Origin: JBPYCR01 sp051846935 | GTDB taxonomy: Bacteria > Bacillota > Bacilli > Bacillales > Amphibacillaceae | Assembly (NCBI RefSeq): GCF_051846935.1 | Contig: NZ_JBPYCS010000007.1 | Span: 1-64,000 of the forward strand | DNA: 64,000 nt | Reading direction: 5' to 3' | Part shown: positions 35,601 to 44,994 of the stretch, one piece after another | Numbering within the stretch: position 1 is the first letter of the stretch | How the letters are laid out: every line of letters starts with the position of its first letter | Program-made: the position numbers and the translations under genes | Notes under the pieces: generated by a model | The model's database searches: none | What the model was told of the DNA's origin: nothing | Seen by the model: only the letters and a program-made list of their open reading frames with translations

Positions 35601-36626
35601 ATGAAAATAACGATAAAGGAGATTGCAAGAAAGGCAAATGTTTCCATTACTACAGTTTCACGTGTTTTAAATAAAAGTAAGGAGGGGGTGGGGGAAGAAA
35701 CTCGAAAACGTGTAGAACGGATAATTAAAGAAAGTAATTATCGTCCAAATGGGATTGCTAGAAGCATGGTAACAAAGAGTACAAAAACTATTGGTTTGGT
35801 TATACCAGATATTCGAAATCCGTTTTTTTCAGATTTAGCCAGAGCTATGGAAGACATAGCTAATAAAATGGGATATTCAGTGTTTTTATGTAACGTTGAT
35901 AATAAGCTGATAAAAGTTAAAGAATACTTATGGTTATTAATTGAAAAAAATGTAGATGGCATTATTTTTTCTAGTTCGTATTCAGAATTAAATGATGGGG
36001 TTCGAGAGCTATTAGATGCGAACAATATACCAGTCGTTTTTATTGATCGCGGAGATGACGAAAGTAATTTTTATGGAGTGTTTATTGATAATACAAAAGC
36101 TGGATTTTTAGCTACAAGTTATTTAATAAATTTATCTCATAAAAAAATAGGTTGTATTACAGGACCGAAATCAATTTGGAATTCCAATCATCGTTTGAAT
36201 GGTTATAAACAGGCTCATAAACAAGCTGGTTTAACGATTAATAAAAAATTGATAAAAGAAGGTTTTTATACCATGGAAGGCGGTTATGAAGCAACTAAAT
36301 CTTTATTTCTAGAAAATAAAGATATTACTTCTATTTTTGCATTAAATGATTTGATGGCTTTTGGTGTGTATCAGGCCGCTAGGGAGTTTAATAGAACGAT
36401 TCCAGATGATATATCTGTCGTTGGATTTGATAACTTGAGTTACAATCAAATTCTTACTCCTAGGTTAACTACCATTGAACAGCCTATCAAGCAAATAGGT
36501 TCAGTTGCAGTAGAGCGTTTAATTAATCAGTGTGAAAAAAAGTCTAAAATAGAGCAATCTATTTTTTTAGAAACTAAATTAATCATAAGAGATAGTACAA
36601 AGGCAGTTCCAAATAATTTAGAGTAA
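35601..36626 (+). CDS. LacI-family transcriptional regulator (RbsR-like)
   Basis: A 341-residue regulator. ATG 35601 has TAGGAG upstream, and the LacI helix-turn-helix begins at once: TIKEIARKANVSITTVSRVLN. The earlier ATG at 35526 would add an unlikely cysteine-rich tail. The effector domain is of the ribose-binding-protein type (TIGLVIPDIRNPFFSDLARA, GFDNLSYN). Neighbours downstream are an ECF transporter, ribokinase and nucleoside hydrolases, so the effector is probably a nucleoside or ribose. Confidence 0.93.
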   Translation: MKITIKEIARKANVSITTVSRVLNKSKEGVGEETRKRVERIIKESNYRPNGIARSMVTKSTKTIGLVIPDIRNPFFSDLARAMEDIANKMGYSVFLCNVDNKLIKVKEYLWLLIEKNVDGIIFSSSYSELNDGVRELLDANNIPVVFIDRGDDESNFYGVFIDNTKAGFLATSYLINLSHKKIGCITGPKSIWNSNHRLNGYKQAHKQAGLTINKKLIKEGFYTMEGGYEATKSLFLENKDITSIFALNDLMAFGVYQAAREFNRTIPDDISVVGFDNLSYNQILTPRLTTIEQPIKQIGSVAVERLINQCEKKSKIEQSIFLETKLIIRDSTKAVPNNLE

Positions 36627-36659
36627 TAACAAAAAACCAAATAGTGAGGAGAATGTATT

Positions 36660-37265
36660 ATGAAAATTAAAAGGGGTATTAAACATGATTTTACTTTAAT
36701 TGCAATTCTTTTGATCCCGATAGGTGTAGCAATTAACTTTGTTGGGGCACAAATAGTTAATCTTCTTAAGTTGCCAGTGTATCTTGATACGATGGGTACA
36801 GCATTAACAGCGATGATTGGTGGTCCATGGGTTGGAATGGCAACAGGCATAGTAAGTAATTTGGTTAAAGGATTAATTAACCCAGTAAGCTTTGCATTTA
36901 CACCAGTGCAAATGGCGGTAGGTTTATCAATAGGATTATTGTCCATGGCTGGTATGTTCACCAAGGTTTGGAAAGTATTAGTTTCGGCAATTATTGTTTC
37001 TTTAGCTACTACGATTGTTGCGTCACCAATCCAAGTTTTAATGTTTGGTGGAGCAACTGGTAACTCATCTGATGCGTTAGTAGCAACGTTTTTAGCATCT
37101 GGTCAGCAAATATGGACAGCAGTATTTTCAACCAAAATTATTAATGAATTAATAGATAAGTCTATATGTCTCATGATTGCATACTTTATTGTTATTAAAA
37201 TGTCACCTAGGTATTTATCAAAATTAAACTATGGATCGAGCTTTATTAAACGGAAAGCAAGCTAA
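36660..37265 (+). CDS. ECF transporter substrate-binding (S) component
   Basis: A 201-residue membrane protein with about six hydrophobic segments, the size and layout of ECF S components. LDTMGTALTAMIGGPWVGMATGIVSNL is followed by further glycine-rich helices. It catches the substrate and works with the energising module encoded by the next three genes. By context the substrate is a nucleoside or base. It is 33 bases after the LacI gene. Confidence 0.85.
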   Translation: MKIKRGIKHDFTLIAILLIPIGVAINFVGAQIVNLLKLPVYLDTMGTALTAMIGGPWVGMATGIVSNLVKGLINPVSFAFTPVQMAVGLSIGLLSMAGMFTKVWKVLVSAIIVSLATTIVASPIQVLMFGGATGNSSDALVATFLASGQQIWTAVFSTKIINELIDKSICLMIAYFIVIKMSPRYLSKLNYGSSFIKRKAS

Positions 37266-37271
37266 AGTGTG

Positions 37272-37310
37272 AAAAGGCGCTTCACCGTAATAAGCAAGAA
37301 GCGCCTTTTT
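37272..37310 (+). terminator. Terminator/attenuator between S component and EcfT
   Basis: An 11-bp perfect stem, AAAAGGCGCTT at 37272-37282 and AAGCGCCTTTT at 37299-37309, ending in a T run. It lies directly before the ribosome site of the next gene in the operon, so it would set a lower level of the downstream genes relative to the S component. Confidence 0.75.
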
Positions 37311-37326
37311 TAAGGAGGTACAAGGA

Positions 37327-38076
37327 TTGAGTAAAATTCAACAGTTTATTTTAGAGCTATACCCTACAACAAAGTTTTTTATAGTGACCTTTCTTGTTCT
37401 GTCAGCATTCATAACGCCAGGGGTAATATGGGCATATTTAGTGTTGCCGATATGTATGCTTATTGCTTATTTAGCTGGTTGTTTTAAAGAGTTTTTCAGC
37501 TTGGCAATAAAAGCCCTTATGCTAATTGTATTATTTATCTTTCTGTTGCAGGCGTTTTTTTATCCAGGAGAAGACATTTTATGGCAATGGAAAATATTTT
37601 CTATTAAACAAGAAGGTATTCAGTTTGCTTTATCACTTACTTCTAAAATCGTAGCTGTTGCCTCATCGTTATTACTATTCTTTAGAATTACGAAGGTGAA
37701 GGATTTAGTTAGCTCTTTGGAAAAACTTGGTCTTTCACCAAAGGTAACATTTATATTTTTATCAACATTACAGATTATACCAGAAATGCAAAAATCAACT
37801 CATGTTATTATGGATGCGCAAAAGACTCGCGGTGTGGAAACAGAAGGTAAATTAATGACAAGAGTTAAGGCGTTTGTCCCGATATTAAGTCCTCTTATTT
37901 TAGGTTCAATTGCTAGTACGGAAGAAAGAGTACTTACATTGGAATCGCGGGCATTTTCTGCAAAGGGAAATAAAACAAGTTTATATCAAGTTAATAAATC
38001 AAAACATGACATAAAGGTTCGTATCATTTTAATCATATTGTTTATATTACTGATTGTTTGGAGAGTTGTGCAATGA
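37327..38076 (+). CDS. ECF transporter transmembrane (T) component
   Basis: A 249-residue EcfT protein from TTG 37327, preceded by AAGGAGGT. It has N-terminal membrane helices, a long cytoplasmic coupling region with the typical Ala-Arg-Gly motif in ...KTRGVETEG, and a C-terminal membrane helix. It links the S component to the two ATPases. Its stop overlaps the start of the next gene (ATGA). Confidence 0.9.
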   Translation: MSKIQQFILELYPTTKFFIVTFLVLSAFITPGVIWAYLVLPICMLIAYLAGCFKEFFSLAIKALMLIVLFIFLLQAFFYPGEDILWQWKIFSIKQEGIQFALSLTSKIVAVASSLLLFFRITKVKDLVSSLEKLGLSPKVTFIFLSTLQIIPEMQKSTHVIMDAQKTRGVETEGKLMTRVKAFVPILSPLILGSIASTEERVLTLESRAFSAKGNKTSLYQVNKSKHDIKVRIILIILFILLIVWRVVQ

Positions 38077-38936
38077 GTATCATATCTATTAAGAACTTAA
38101 ATTACAAATATCCTACAAGTGACGAAGATGTGCTACGCGATATTTCTATAGATTTCGAAGCCGGAAAGTTTTATGCAGTAATTGGTGCAAATGGTGCAGG
38201 AAAAACCAGCCTATGCAATGTAATACGTGGTTTTATTCCACACTTCTATCATGGCGACTTACGGGGTGACATATTAATTGAAGAACGGGATATTCGTGAT
38301 TGGGAACTGGGAGAATTATCAACGAAAATAGGTTATGTATTCCAAAATCCGTTTACACAAATAAGTGGTGTGAAAGATACTGTTTTTGAAGAAATTGCTT
38401 TTGGGTTAGAAAACCTTGGGGTTGAAGTGAGCGAAATTCGTAGCAGGGTTTCACACGTGATTCAGCTTTTACAGATTGATCATCTTCAGCATAAAAATCC
38501 GTTTGAGCTATCAGGTGGACAAAAGCAACGGGTAGCACTTGCATCTATTATTGTAATGGAGCCAGAAATTCTCGTTATAGATGAACCGACATCCCAATTA
38601 GACCCGCAAAGCACAGAAGCAATTTTTTCAATCATTGAATTGATGAAGGAAAAAGGGAAAACGATTATCTTAGTAGAACATAAAATTGAACTTATAGCAG
38701 AATACGCAGATCATATTATTGTTATGAAAGATGGTGAAGCGGTAATACAAGGTAGCGCAGATAATGTATTAAGTAATAAAAAGGCACTTGCTCTAGGATG
38801 CGCTTTGCCACAGTATGCCTTGTTCGGTATTGAAATGAAGGAAAACGGAATGGATTTAGGAACAATTCCCTTAACGGAAGAAAAGGCGATTTCAGCTGTT
38901 CAACAGTTAATAAATAAAAAGCAGGTGAACTCATGA
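38073..38936 (+). CDS. ECF transporter ATPase (EcfA)
   Basis: A 287-residue ATPase from ATG 38073, with GGAGAG just before it. Walker A is GANGAGKTS, Q-loop VFQNPFTQI, signature ELSGGQKQR, Walker B VIDEPTSQLDP, switch His in LVEHKIE. All are consensus. It overlaps the stop of ecfT by 4 bases and the next ATPase start by 4 bases, so translation is probably coupled. Confidence 0.92.
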   Translation: MSIISIKNLNYKYPTSDEDVLRDISIDFEAGKFYAVIGANGAGKTSLCNVIRGFIPHFYHGDLRGDILIEERDIRDWELGELSTKIGYVFQNPFTQISGVKDTVFEEIAFGLENLGVEVSEIRSRVSHVIQLLQIDHLQHKNPFELSGGQKQRVALASIIVMEPEILVIDEPTSQLDPQSTEAIFSIIELMKEKGKTIILVEHKIELIAEYADHIIVMKDGEAVIQGSADNVLSNKKALALGCALPQYALFGIEMKENGMDLGTIPLTEEKAISAVQQLINKKQVNS

Positions 38937-39772
38937 CATATCTTTCATTAAATAATGTATCTTTTTCGTATCCAAACGGCTTTCAAGCGGTTAAAAATGT
39001 AAATATGTCTTTTGATAAAGGAGAATCCGTAGCAATTATTGGTCAAAATGGAGCAGGCAAAACAACTACTGTTAAGATGATGAACGGATTGTTAAAGCCA
39101 ACTGAAGGAAATATTATTGTTGACGGTTGGGATACACGAGATCACTCTACTGCACAAATTTCTAGGAAAGCAGGTTATGTTTTTCAGAATCCCGATGACC
39201 AAATATTTCATAATGATGTATACAGTGAAATAGAGTTTGGACCTAAAAAACTTGGACTTTCAGAAAATGTAGTGAAAGAAAATGTTCTTAATTCAGCAGA
39301 AATTGCAGGGATTACCGATTTTTTGAAAGAGAATCCATATAATCTACCATATTCGATGCGTAAATTTGTCACTATAGCATCCGTCCTAGCGATGGACTCA
39401 AATGTTATTATTTTAGATGAACCAACTGCGGGACAGGATACAGCATCGCTGGAGATAATTTCAGATATGATTAAAGCTAAAAATAATGAGGGAAAAACAA
39501 TTATAACCATTACGCATGATATGGAGTTTGTTGCTAACAACTTTGAAAGAGTCATTGTCATGGCAGATTGTCAGGTTATTGCCGATGGTAATAAACGGGA
39601 TGTGTTCTGGGACTTTGATGTTTTAAACAAAGCACTATTGAGTCAACCACATATGAGTAAATTAGCTAATGCACTACAAATTGGTGATAAAATTATTAGC
39701 AGATCAGAGTTGATTCAGGAAATCAAACAAGTTCAGCAACTAAATGAAAGTATACATATCCCAAATTTGTAG
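38933..39772 (+). CDS. ECF transporter ATPase with altered signature motif (EcfA')
   Basis: A 279-residue ATPase. Walker A is GQNGAGKTT, Q-loop VFQNPDDQIF, Walker B ILDEPTAGQD and the switch His is in ITHDME. The signature, usually LSGGQ, is changed to PYSMRKFVT. In the heterodimer this altered signature faces the partner's Walker A, giving one non-standard ATP site. It starts 4 bases inside the end of the first ATPase gene. About 40 residues at the C-terminus are poorly conserved. Confidence 0.9.
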   Translation: MTYLSLNNVSFSYPNGFQAVKNVNMSFDKGESVAIIGQNGAGKTTTVKMMNGLLKPTEGNIIVDGWDTRDHSTAQISRKAGYVFQNPDDQIFHNDVYSEIEFGPKKLGLSENVVKENVLNSAEIAGITDFLKENPYNLPYSMRKFVTIASVLAMDSNVIILDEPTAGQDTASLEIISDMIKAKNNEGKTIITITHDMEFVANNFERVIVMADCQVIADGNKRDVFWDFDVLNKALLSQPHMSKLANALQIGDKIISRSELIQEIKQVQQLNESIHIPNL

Positions 39773-39861
39773 AACCATTGTTATAAGAGTTAAAGCGAAA
39801 TAGAATCGTAATTAGAGAAGAATTATTAAAAGACAATTATATCTTTTGGGTTGGTGATTCC

Positions 39862-40770
39862 ATGAATGAAATACTTGTGATAGGTAGTTTAAATATGGAT
39901 TTGGTTACATATGTTTCACGCTTGCCTGCAGAAGGAGAAACGATATCAAGTTATAAATTTCTTACAATACCAGGTGGAAAGGGAGCCAACCAAGCAGTAG
40001 CAGTAGGAAAATTAGGCGCAAACGTTCGGATGATTGGCAAAGTTGGTAACGATGATTATGGTAATATGCTTCAGGAGAGTTTAATGAGATCAAGTGTTAA
40101 AACCGATAGCGTATTAGTAGGTGGTACTACAGGTATGGCTTTTATTACCGTTGCAGAAAATGGTGAAAACAATATTGTTCTAGTTCCTGGAGCTAATGCT
40201 GAGATAACTAAAGCCGACATTGATCATTTATCTCATTATGTTAAAGCATCCGATCTTATTATAATGCAATTAGAAATTCCACTGCCTGTTGTTGAATACG
40301 TAACGATGATTGCAAAAGAATTTAACAAAAGAATTATCCTTAATCCTGCACCAGTAATAGAATTACCTAAGCAGCTATTACAACATACACATACTATAAT
40401 TCCAAATGAAGTAGAGTTAAGCATGTTAACAAAAACAAAAATTAGTACTGATGAAGATATTATATTAGCTTCAAAAAAACTGATCTCGCAGGGTGTGAAA
40501 CGTGTTGTTGTGACGGTAGGTTCTAAGGGCTCTGTTATTGTGACAAAAGAAAAAAAGATTACCATTCCTGCATTTCGAGTAAAGGCAATTGATACAACTG
40601 CCGCAGGAGACTCATTTATTGCTGCGTTTGCAGTTGGAATTAAAAAGGGAATGTCGGATGAGGAGTCCGCATTATTTGCAAGTAAGGTTGCAGCGATTGT
40701 AGTCACACGTGAAGGGGCGCAATCATCTATTCCTACATTAGAAGAAGTAGACAATATACAACTGTTTTAA
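39862..40770 (+). CDS. rbsK: Ribokinase
   Basis: A 302-residue PfkB-family kinase that phosphorylates ribose from nucleoside cleavage to ribose 5-phosphate. GGKGANQAVAVGKLGA near the N-terminus and DTTAAGDSF, with the catalytic Asp, near the C-terminus are the ribokinase signatures; DTTAAGD is the form in classical RbsK. It lies between the ECF transporter and two nucleoside hydrolases, so the pathway is uptake, cleavage to base and ribose, then phosphorylation. Confidence 0.92.
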   Translation: MNEILVIGSLNMDLVTYVSRLPAEGETISSYKFLTIPGGKGANQAVAVGKLGANVRMIGKVGNDDYGNMLQESLMRSSVKTDSVLVGGTTGMAFITVAENGENNIVLVPGANAEITKADIDHLSHYVKASDLIIMQLEIPLPVVEYVTMIAKEFNKRIILNPAPVIELPKQLLQHTHTIIPNEVELSMLTKTKISTDEDIILASKKLISQGVKRVVVTVGSKGSVIVTKEKKITIPAFRVKAIDTTAAGDSFIAAFAVGIKKGMSDEESALFASKVAAIVVTREGAQSSIPTLEEVDNIQLF

Positions 40771-40800
40771 TATTTAAATTATTCCTAAGGTGGTGCAGAA

Positions 40801-41754
40801 GTGATGCAAAATAAAAAGAAAATTATTCTGGATGTGGATACAGGTATTGACGATGCACTTGCTATTATTTATGCGGTTAAGTCAGATGATATCCTCGTTG
40901 AGGGCATTACGACTGGATTTGGAAACGTAGATGTGAAGCAAGCTACAGAAAATACTTTAAAAGTACTAGATTTAATTAATCCTAGTTATGAGATTCCTGT
41001 TTCTGCTGGTGCAGATAAGCCTTTATTTCGTCCTCGCAGAGAGCCTTCTGTAGCTATACATGGACATGATGGTTTAGGTGAATATCCATTGCCTGCTACT
41101 AAACGTTATCCAGTAGAGCAGCACGCTTCAGATTTTATTATTAAAAAGATACATGAAAACCTGCATAATATTACACTTGTTTTTACAGGTAGATTAACAA
41201 ATTTGGCAATTGCACTTGCTAAGGATCCATCGATAGCTTCAAAAGTGGAAAGACTTGTATTAATGGGTGGGGCACTTCATGTTCCTGGTAATGTCACCGA
41301 AGTCGCTGAGGCCAATATACATGGCGATCCTGAAGCAGCTCACCGAGTATTTGAGTCAGGTATTCCAATTACAATGGTTGGTTTGGATGTGACGTCTAAA
41401 ACAAAGTTTGGCGAGGAACATTTTGGACAAGTTATGGAACAATTACCAGTCGATCAACAAGGATTAAGAGATTTTTTTGATCATATTTTTCAATTTAGTT
41501 TTAATGCGAGTGATCAGTTAAATGAAGGAAGATTTAGATTAATGCATGATCCTTTGGCAGTTGGAGTTGCCATAGATCCCAATTATGTTAAAACTAAAGA
41601 TTTTTATATTTATATTGAAACAAGAGGAGCATTATCATCTGGTGCAACATTAGCAGATTTAAGAACTCCTCAAACGAAAACAAATGCATCTGTTTGTATT
41701 AAGGTCAATGATGAGTTGTTTTTACAGCATTATATCGATACCATTGTAAAATAA
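40801..41754 (+). CDS. Inosine/uridine-preferring nucleoside hydrolase
   Basis: A 317-residue nucleoside hydrolase that splits the N-glycosidic bond of ribonucleosides. DVDTGIDDALAI holds the calcium-binding aspartates, NIHGDPEAA the substrate-binding Asn, and MHDPLAV a late Asp and catalytic His region. GTG 40801 or the next codon ATG may start it; AAGGTGGT lies just upstream. A second hydrolase follows, suggesting split specificity for purine and pyrimidine nucleosides. Confidence 0.93.
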   Translation: MMQNKKKIILDVDTGIDDALAIIYAVKSDDILVEGITTGFGNVDVKQATENTLKVLDLINPSYEIPVSAGADKPLFRPRREPSVAIHGHDGLGEYPLPATKRYPVEQHASDFIIKKIHENLHNITLVFTGRLTNLAIALAKDPSIASKVERLVLMGGALHVPGNVTEVAEANIHGDPEAAHRVFESGIPITMVGLDVTSKTKFGEEHFGQVMEQLPVDQQGLRDFFDHIFQFSFNASDQLNEGRFRLMHDPLAVGVAIDPNYVKTKDFYIYIETRGALSSGATLADLRTPQTKTNASVCIKVNDELFLQHYIDTIVK

Positions 41755-41776
41755 GGGAAAGACTGGAGTGAATACT

Positions 41777-42706
41777 GTGAAAAAAGTGATTATCGATGTC
41801 GATACGGGAATTGATGATGCGCTAGCAATTATACTTGCAAATCAGTCAAATGAATTAGATATTTTAGGAATCACCACTTGTTTTGGAAATGTTTCCGTTG
41901 AAATGGCAACCAAAAATACAATAGCAGTGCTTGATATGATAGGATCGAAAGTTCCAGTAATCCCAGGTGCTAACCAACCTATTTTTTGTCCAATGACAAA
42001 GCAGTATTCAACGGATTTTCATGGTGATAATGGTTTAGCTAATAAGAAACTCCCAGAAAGCACACAAACACCATTGGATATGCATGCAACACAATTTATC
42101 AAAGAACAGATAGAAAAATATCCTGGGGAAGTTACGTTGGTGTGCTTAGGTTCATTAACTAACTTAGCATTATTAACAATGCAAGATTCAAATCTAGCTT
42201 CTATGTTCGAAAGAGTTATCGTTATGGGTGGAGCAGTAAACGTTCCAGGAAATCATCAGATGTATGCAGAAGCAAACATCTATGCTGATCCTGAAGCTGC
42301 TTCCATTGTATTCAAATCTAGTGCAGACATTTTATTAGTTGGATTGGACGTCACAACTAAAGTTAAATTAACTTTGGATCAAGTGGAAAGGTGGAAGAAT
42401 GTGAATTCACCTTGGGCTGATTTCATACATGAAATTACTACTTTTTATGTTAATAGTTACAATCGTTTTCATGGTCAAGTTGATTACTGTTATTTACATG
42501 ACCCACTGGCTGTTGCAGTTGTAATAAAACCAGACTTAGTTAAAACGCAGCCAATGTATTTACAAGTCGATCTAGAAGGTCATCATTCATACGGACGGAC
42601 AATAGCCGATTTACGGATAAGATCTAATAAAGAGCCAAATGTAAATGCATGCACAGAAGTCAATGTACCCCAGTTTTTGGAGCTCTTTCTTACTCGAATT
42701 GTATAG
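41777..42706 (+). CDS. Inosine/uridine-preferring nucleoside hydrolase, second
   Basis: A 309-residue paralogue of the preceding gene. GTG 41777 is chosen because CTGGAG ends about 9 bases upstream; a GTG at 41768 overlaps it. DVDTGIDDALAI, NIYADPEAA and LHDPLAV are all kept, so both copies look active. Sequence between motifs is well diverged, so this is not a recent duplication. Confidence 0.93.
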   Translation: MKKVIIDVDTGIDDALAIILANQSNELDILGITTCFGNVSVEMATKNTIAVLDMIGSKVPVIPGANQPIFCPMTKQYSTDFHGDNGLANKKLPESTQTPLDMHATQFIKEQIEKYPGEVTLVCLGSLTNLALLTMQDSNLASMFERVIVMGGAVNVPGNHQMYAEANIYADPEAASIVFKSSADILLVGLDVTTKVKLTLDQVERWKNVNSPWADFIHEITTFYVNSYNRFHGQVDYCYLHDPLAVAVVIKPDLVKTQPMYLQVDLEGHHSYGRTIADLRIRSNKEPNVNACTEVNVPQFLELFLTRIV

Positions 42707-42737
42707 CATTTACGAAGAATAGGGAGGCCGATGATTT

Positions 42738-43427
42738 ATGACGAATAAACACGCGGTTATTACTGGTGCCGGAAGTGGGTTGGGAAGTGCCTTAGCACGA
42801 AAGCTTTCTGATCAAGGGTTTCATCTTTCTCTACTTGGAAGAAGGAAGGAAAGGTTAGAGAGAACCGCTACAGATCTACCGGGTACGAGTACGATTTACG
42901 AGGTTGATGTAGCTTCTTTTGCTTCGGTTCAAGAAACGTTTGCGGCGATCGCAAAAGAGCGCGGTCAGATTGATGTTTTAATTAATAATGCTGGGGTCGG
43001 CGTGTTTCAGCTTGCGGAGCATTTAGACAAAGCTGCTGTTGATGCAATGATCGATATAAATTTAAAGGGTACGATCTATTGCACGCAGGCCGTACTGTCA
43101 GCGATGAAAGAGAGAAACGAAGGAACGATTGTAAATGTGATTTCCACTGCAGGCTTGGAAGGAAAAGTGAATGAATCGGTTTATTGTGCGAGTAAGTTTG
43201 GCGTTAAAGGGTTTACCGAAAGTGTAATAGCTGAGTTGAAGGATTCTGCAGTACGCGTGTTGGCTGCTTATATGGGTGGAATGAAGACGCCGTTCTGGGA
43301 TGGTATCTATAAAGAATCGGATATCCAGCACATGATGGATCCGGCCGACGTTGCTGATATTATAATCGCTGCGATGCAAACACGTAGAAATCTGAATGTC
43401 GACGAAGTGGTCATTAAAAATAAATAG
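42738..43427 (+). CDS. Short-chain dehydrogenase
   Basis: A 229-residue SDR of the 3-ketoacyl-reductase-like type. TGAGSGLGSALA, NNAG, STAG and YCASKFG are intact. It follows the nucleoside hydrolases with a ribosome site AGGGAGG, and a strong terminator ends it. Its codon use is visibly more GC-rich than the genes before it and more like the genes after 44 kb, so it may be an original core gene that now happens to end the operon. Confidence 0.9.
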   Translation: MTNKHAVITGAGSGLGSALARKLSDQGFHLSLLGRRKERLERTATDLPGTSTIYEVDVASFASVQETFAAIAKERGQIDVLINNAGVGVFQLAEHLDKAAVDAMIDINLKGTIYCTQAVLSAMKERNEGTIVNVISTAGLEGKVNESVYCASKFGVKGFTESVIAELKDSAVRVLAAYMGGMKTPFWDGIYKESDIQHMMDPADVADIIIAAMQTRRNLNVDEVVIKNK

Positions 43428-43447
43428 CTTTCGCGTCTCGCACTGCA

Positions 43448-43480
43448 GAAAAAAATCATTCGTTATGAATGATTTTTTTC
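43448..43480. terminator. Strong bidirectional terminator
   Basis: A 14-bp perfect stem, GAAAAAAATCATTC at 43448-43461 and GAATGATTTTTTTC at 43467-43480, with a 5-base loop. T runs occur on both strands, so it stops the operon before it and is fit to stop minus-strand transcripts as well. Confidence 0.85.
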
Positions 43481-43620
43481 TTTCGTTGTTTCATCGAAAT
43501 GATAGACTGCTTATCGAGCATTTTTTTGATTGCTCTTGTAGAAACCCTTTCGCTGCTTTGAATAGTTAACTTTTAATGGGCTTCATCGTTCTCAAAAATA
43601 CGAGCTCCCAGTTGAATGTA

Positions 43621-43722
43621 GTGGAAGGCGGCGACTCCAGCCTCAACAAGCATGAGCAGAAGACCCTGGACGGATTCTAGCGAGGGAAGCGGCTCTCGCC
43701 ATGCCAACGGAACGCGTCCGCA
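43621..43722. repeat. Bacillaceae GC-rich interspersed repeat, diverged copy
   Basis: A copy of a roughly 100-bp GC-rich repeat (GGCGGCGACTCC ... CTCTCGCCATGCC ... CGCGTCCGC). It shares order and end motifs with the better-kept copy at 49957. It lies in the gap between the terminator and the LysR gene. It encodes nothing. Confidence 0.6.
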
Positions 43723-43797
43723 TTTCATTGAAATCAACGACTTTCGGCTAATATACAAGTATGTGAAGACTTTTTCAGTGGCTTGCTATTTCTCCCT

Positions 43798-44691
43798 CTA
43801 TACTTTCTTCAATACATTTTTCACGAGCTTAATAAAGTTAAATACAACCGGGGACGTTTCGCTCTCTTTATAAACAAGCGCAGTGTCGACTTTAAACTGG
43901 TCATTGTTTAGCTTTTTAAAGATGACGTTGCTTTTTTTATATTGGTTGAGCGATTCTGGCACGATGGAGACGCCGAGCCCAGTAGAAACTAACGATATGA
44001 GTTCATGTAATTCGTTTACTTCTTGGATAATGTTTGGGCTGAAGTTTGCTTCAAAGCAAATGTTTATAATAGCGTCATAAAACCCTGTTCCAATATCCCG
44101 GGGAGTAAGTATGAACGGGCTTTGTGCGAGGTCTTTCACGTCGATTGAAGCGCCGTCTTGCTTTGCCAACGGATGCGTAGCTGGTAATGCAACGATGAAA
44201 GGTTGGTCATAAATATACTCTAGGGTTAACTGTTTTTGTTCTATCGGTGGGCATAATAAGCCAACTTGAATGTCGGAGTTTTTAAAGGCCTCTAATTGTT
44301 TCGCGGTACTTAAATGCTTTAGTTTTACATTAACAGTTGGATAAAGTGCATAAAATTCACGTAAAACTATCGGCAATACGTCAAAAATAGCGTAACTCGA
44401 ATAGCCTAACGTTAACTCGCCTGTTTCTCCGTTTGAATGCTGTTGAATCTTATAAGCTGTAGCTTCAATTTGTTCAATTATTTTATACGCTTCCTGTAAA
44501 AATACACGTCCTGCGTCTGTCAATTCTACTTTCCGCTTTGTTCGATTGAACAATTGTACCTTTAAGCTTTCTTCTAACTTCATAATTTGCTGACTTAATG
44601 GTGGCTGAGAAATGTTTAATTGTTTTGCTGCTTGACCAAAGTGTAGATTTTCGGCTACAGCTATAAAGTATTTTAATTGATGAATTTGCAA
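43798..44691 (-). CDS. LysR-family transcriptional regulator
   Basis: A 297-residue regulator from TTG 44691, preceded by TGGAG. The winged helix-turn-helix reads HQLKYFIAVAENLHFGQAAKQLNISQPPLSQQI. The effector domain follows with the usual two lobes. It is divergent from the symporter gene at 44995 and probably controls that gene and the amidohydrolase behind it. The effector is probably the symporter's substrate. Confidence 0.93.
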   Translation of the reverse strand: MQIHQLKYFIAVAENLHFGQAAKQLNISQPPLSQQIMKLEESLKVQLFNRTKRKVELTDAGRVFLQEAYKIIEQIEATAYKIQQHSNGETGELTLGYSSYAIFDVLPIVLREFYALYPTVNVKLKHLSTAKQLEAFKNSDIQVGLLCPPIEQKQLTLEYIYDQPFIVALPATHPLAKQDGASIDVKDLAQSPFILTPRDIGTGFYDAIINICFEANFSPNIIQEVNELHELISLVSTGLGVSIVPESLNQYKKSNVIFKKLNNDQFKVDTALVYKESETSPVVFNFIKLVKNVLKKV

Positions 44692-44835
44692 CCAAACCAC
44701 TCCATTATTGTTTTATTGAAGCTCACAAATAGCGTCTACTATTTTAGACTAATATATATTTGATATTACTATAAATCAATTAATATATTAGACAAATTGG
44801 TTGATCGTGATAATATAAAAAATAATACATTTTCG

Positions 44836-44849
44836 CGTAAGTGCTTTCA
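44836..44849 (+). promoter_or_regulatory. Possible catabolite-response (cre) site
   Basis: CGTAAGTGCTTTCA matches the CcpA consensus TGAAAGCGCTTTCA at 11 of 14 positions. It lies in the 303-base divergent region between the LysR gene and the symporter, which suggests carbon-catabolite control. Confidence 0.35.
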
Positions 44850-44994
44850 TCGTAATCGTACAAGTGCTTGTCACTAAGTAAAAAGGGGGATTCAATCAAA
44901 AGTAATTTTATATGTATAAGGCTTAAATAGAAATGTATATCGAAATTATTCTAATTTTTCCCAATCTTTATATTCCTAAGGAGGAGCGTTGTTT

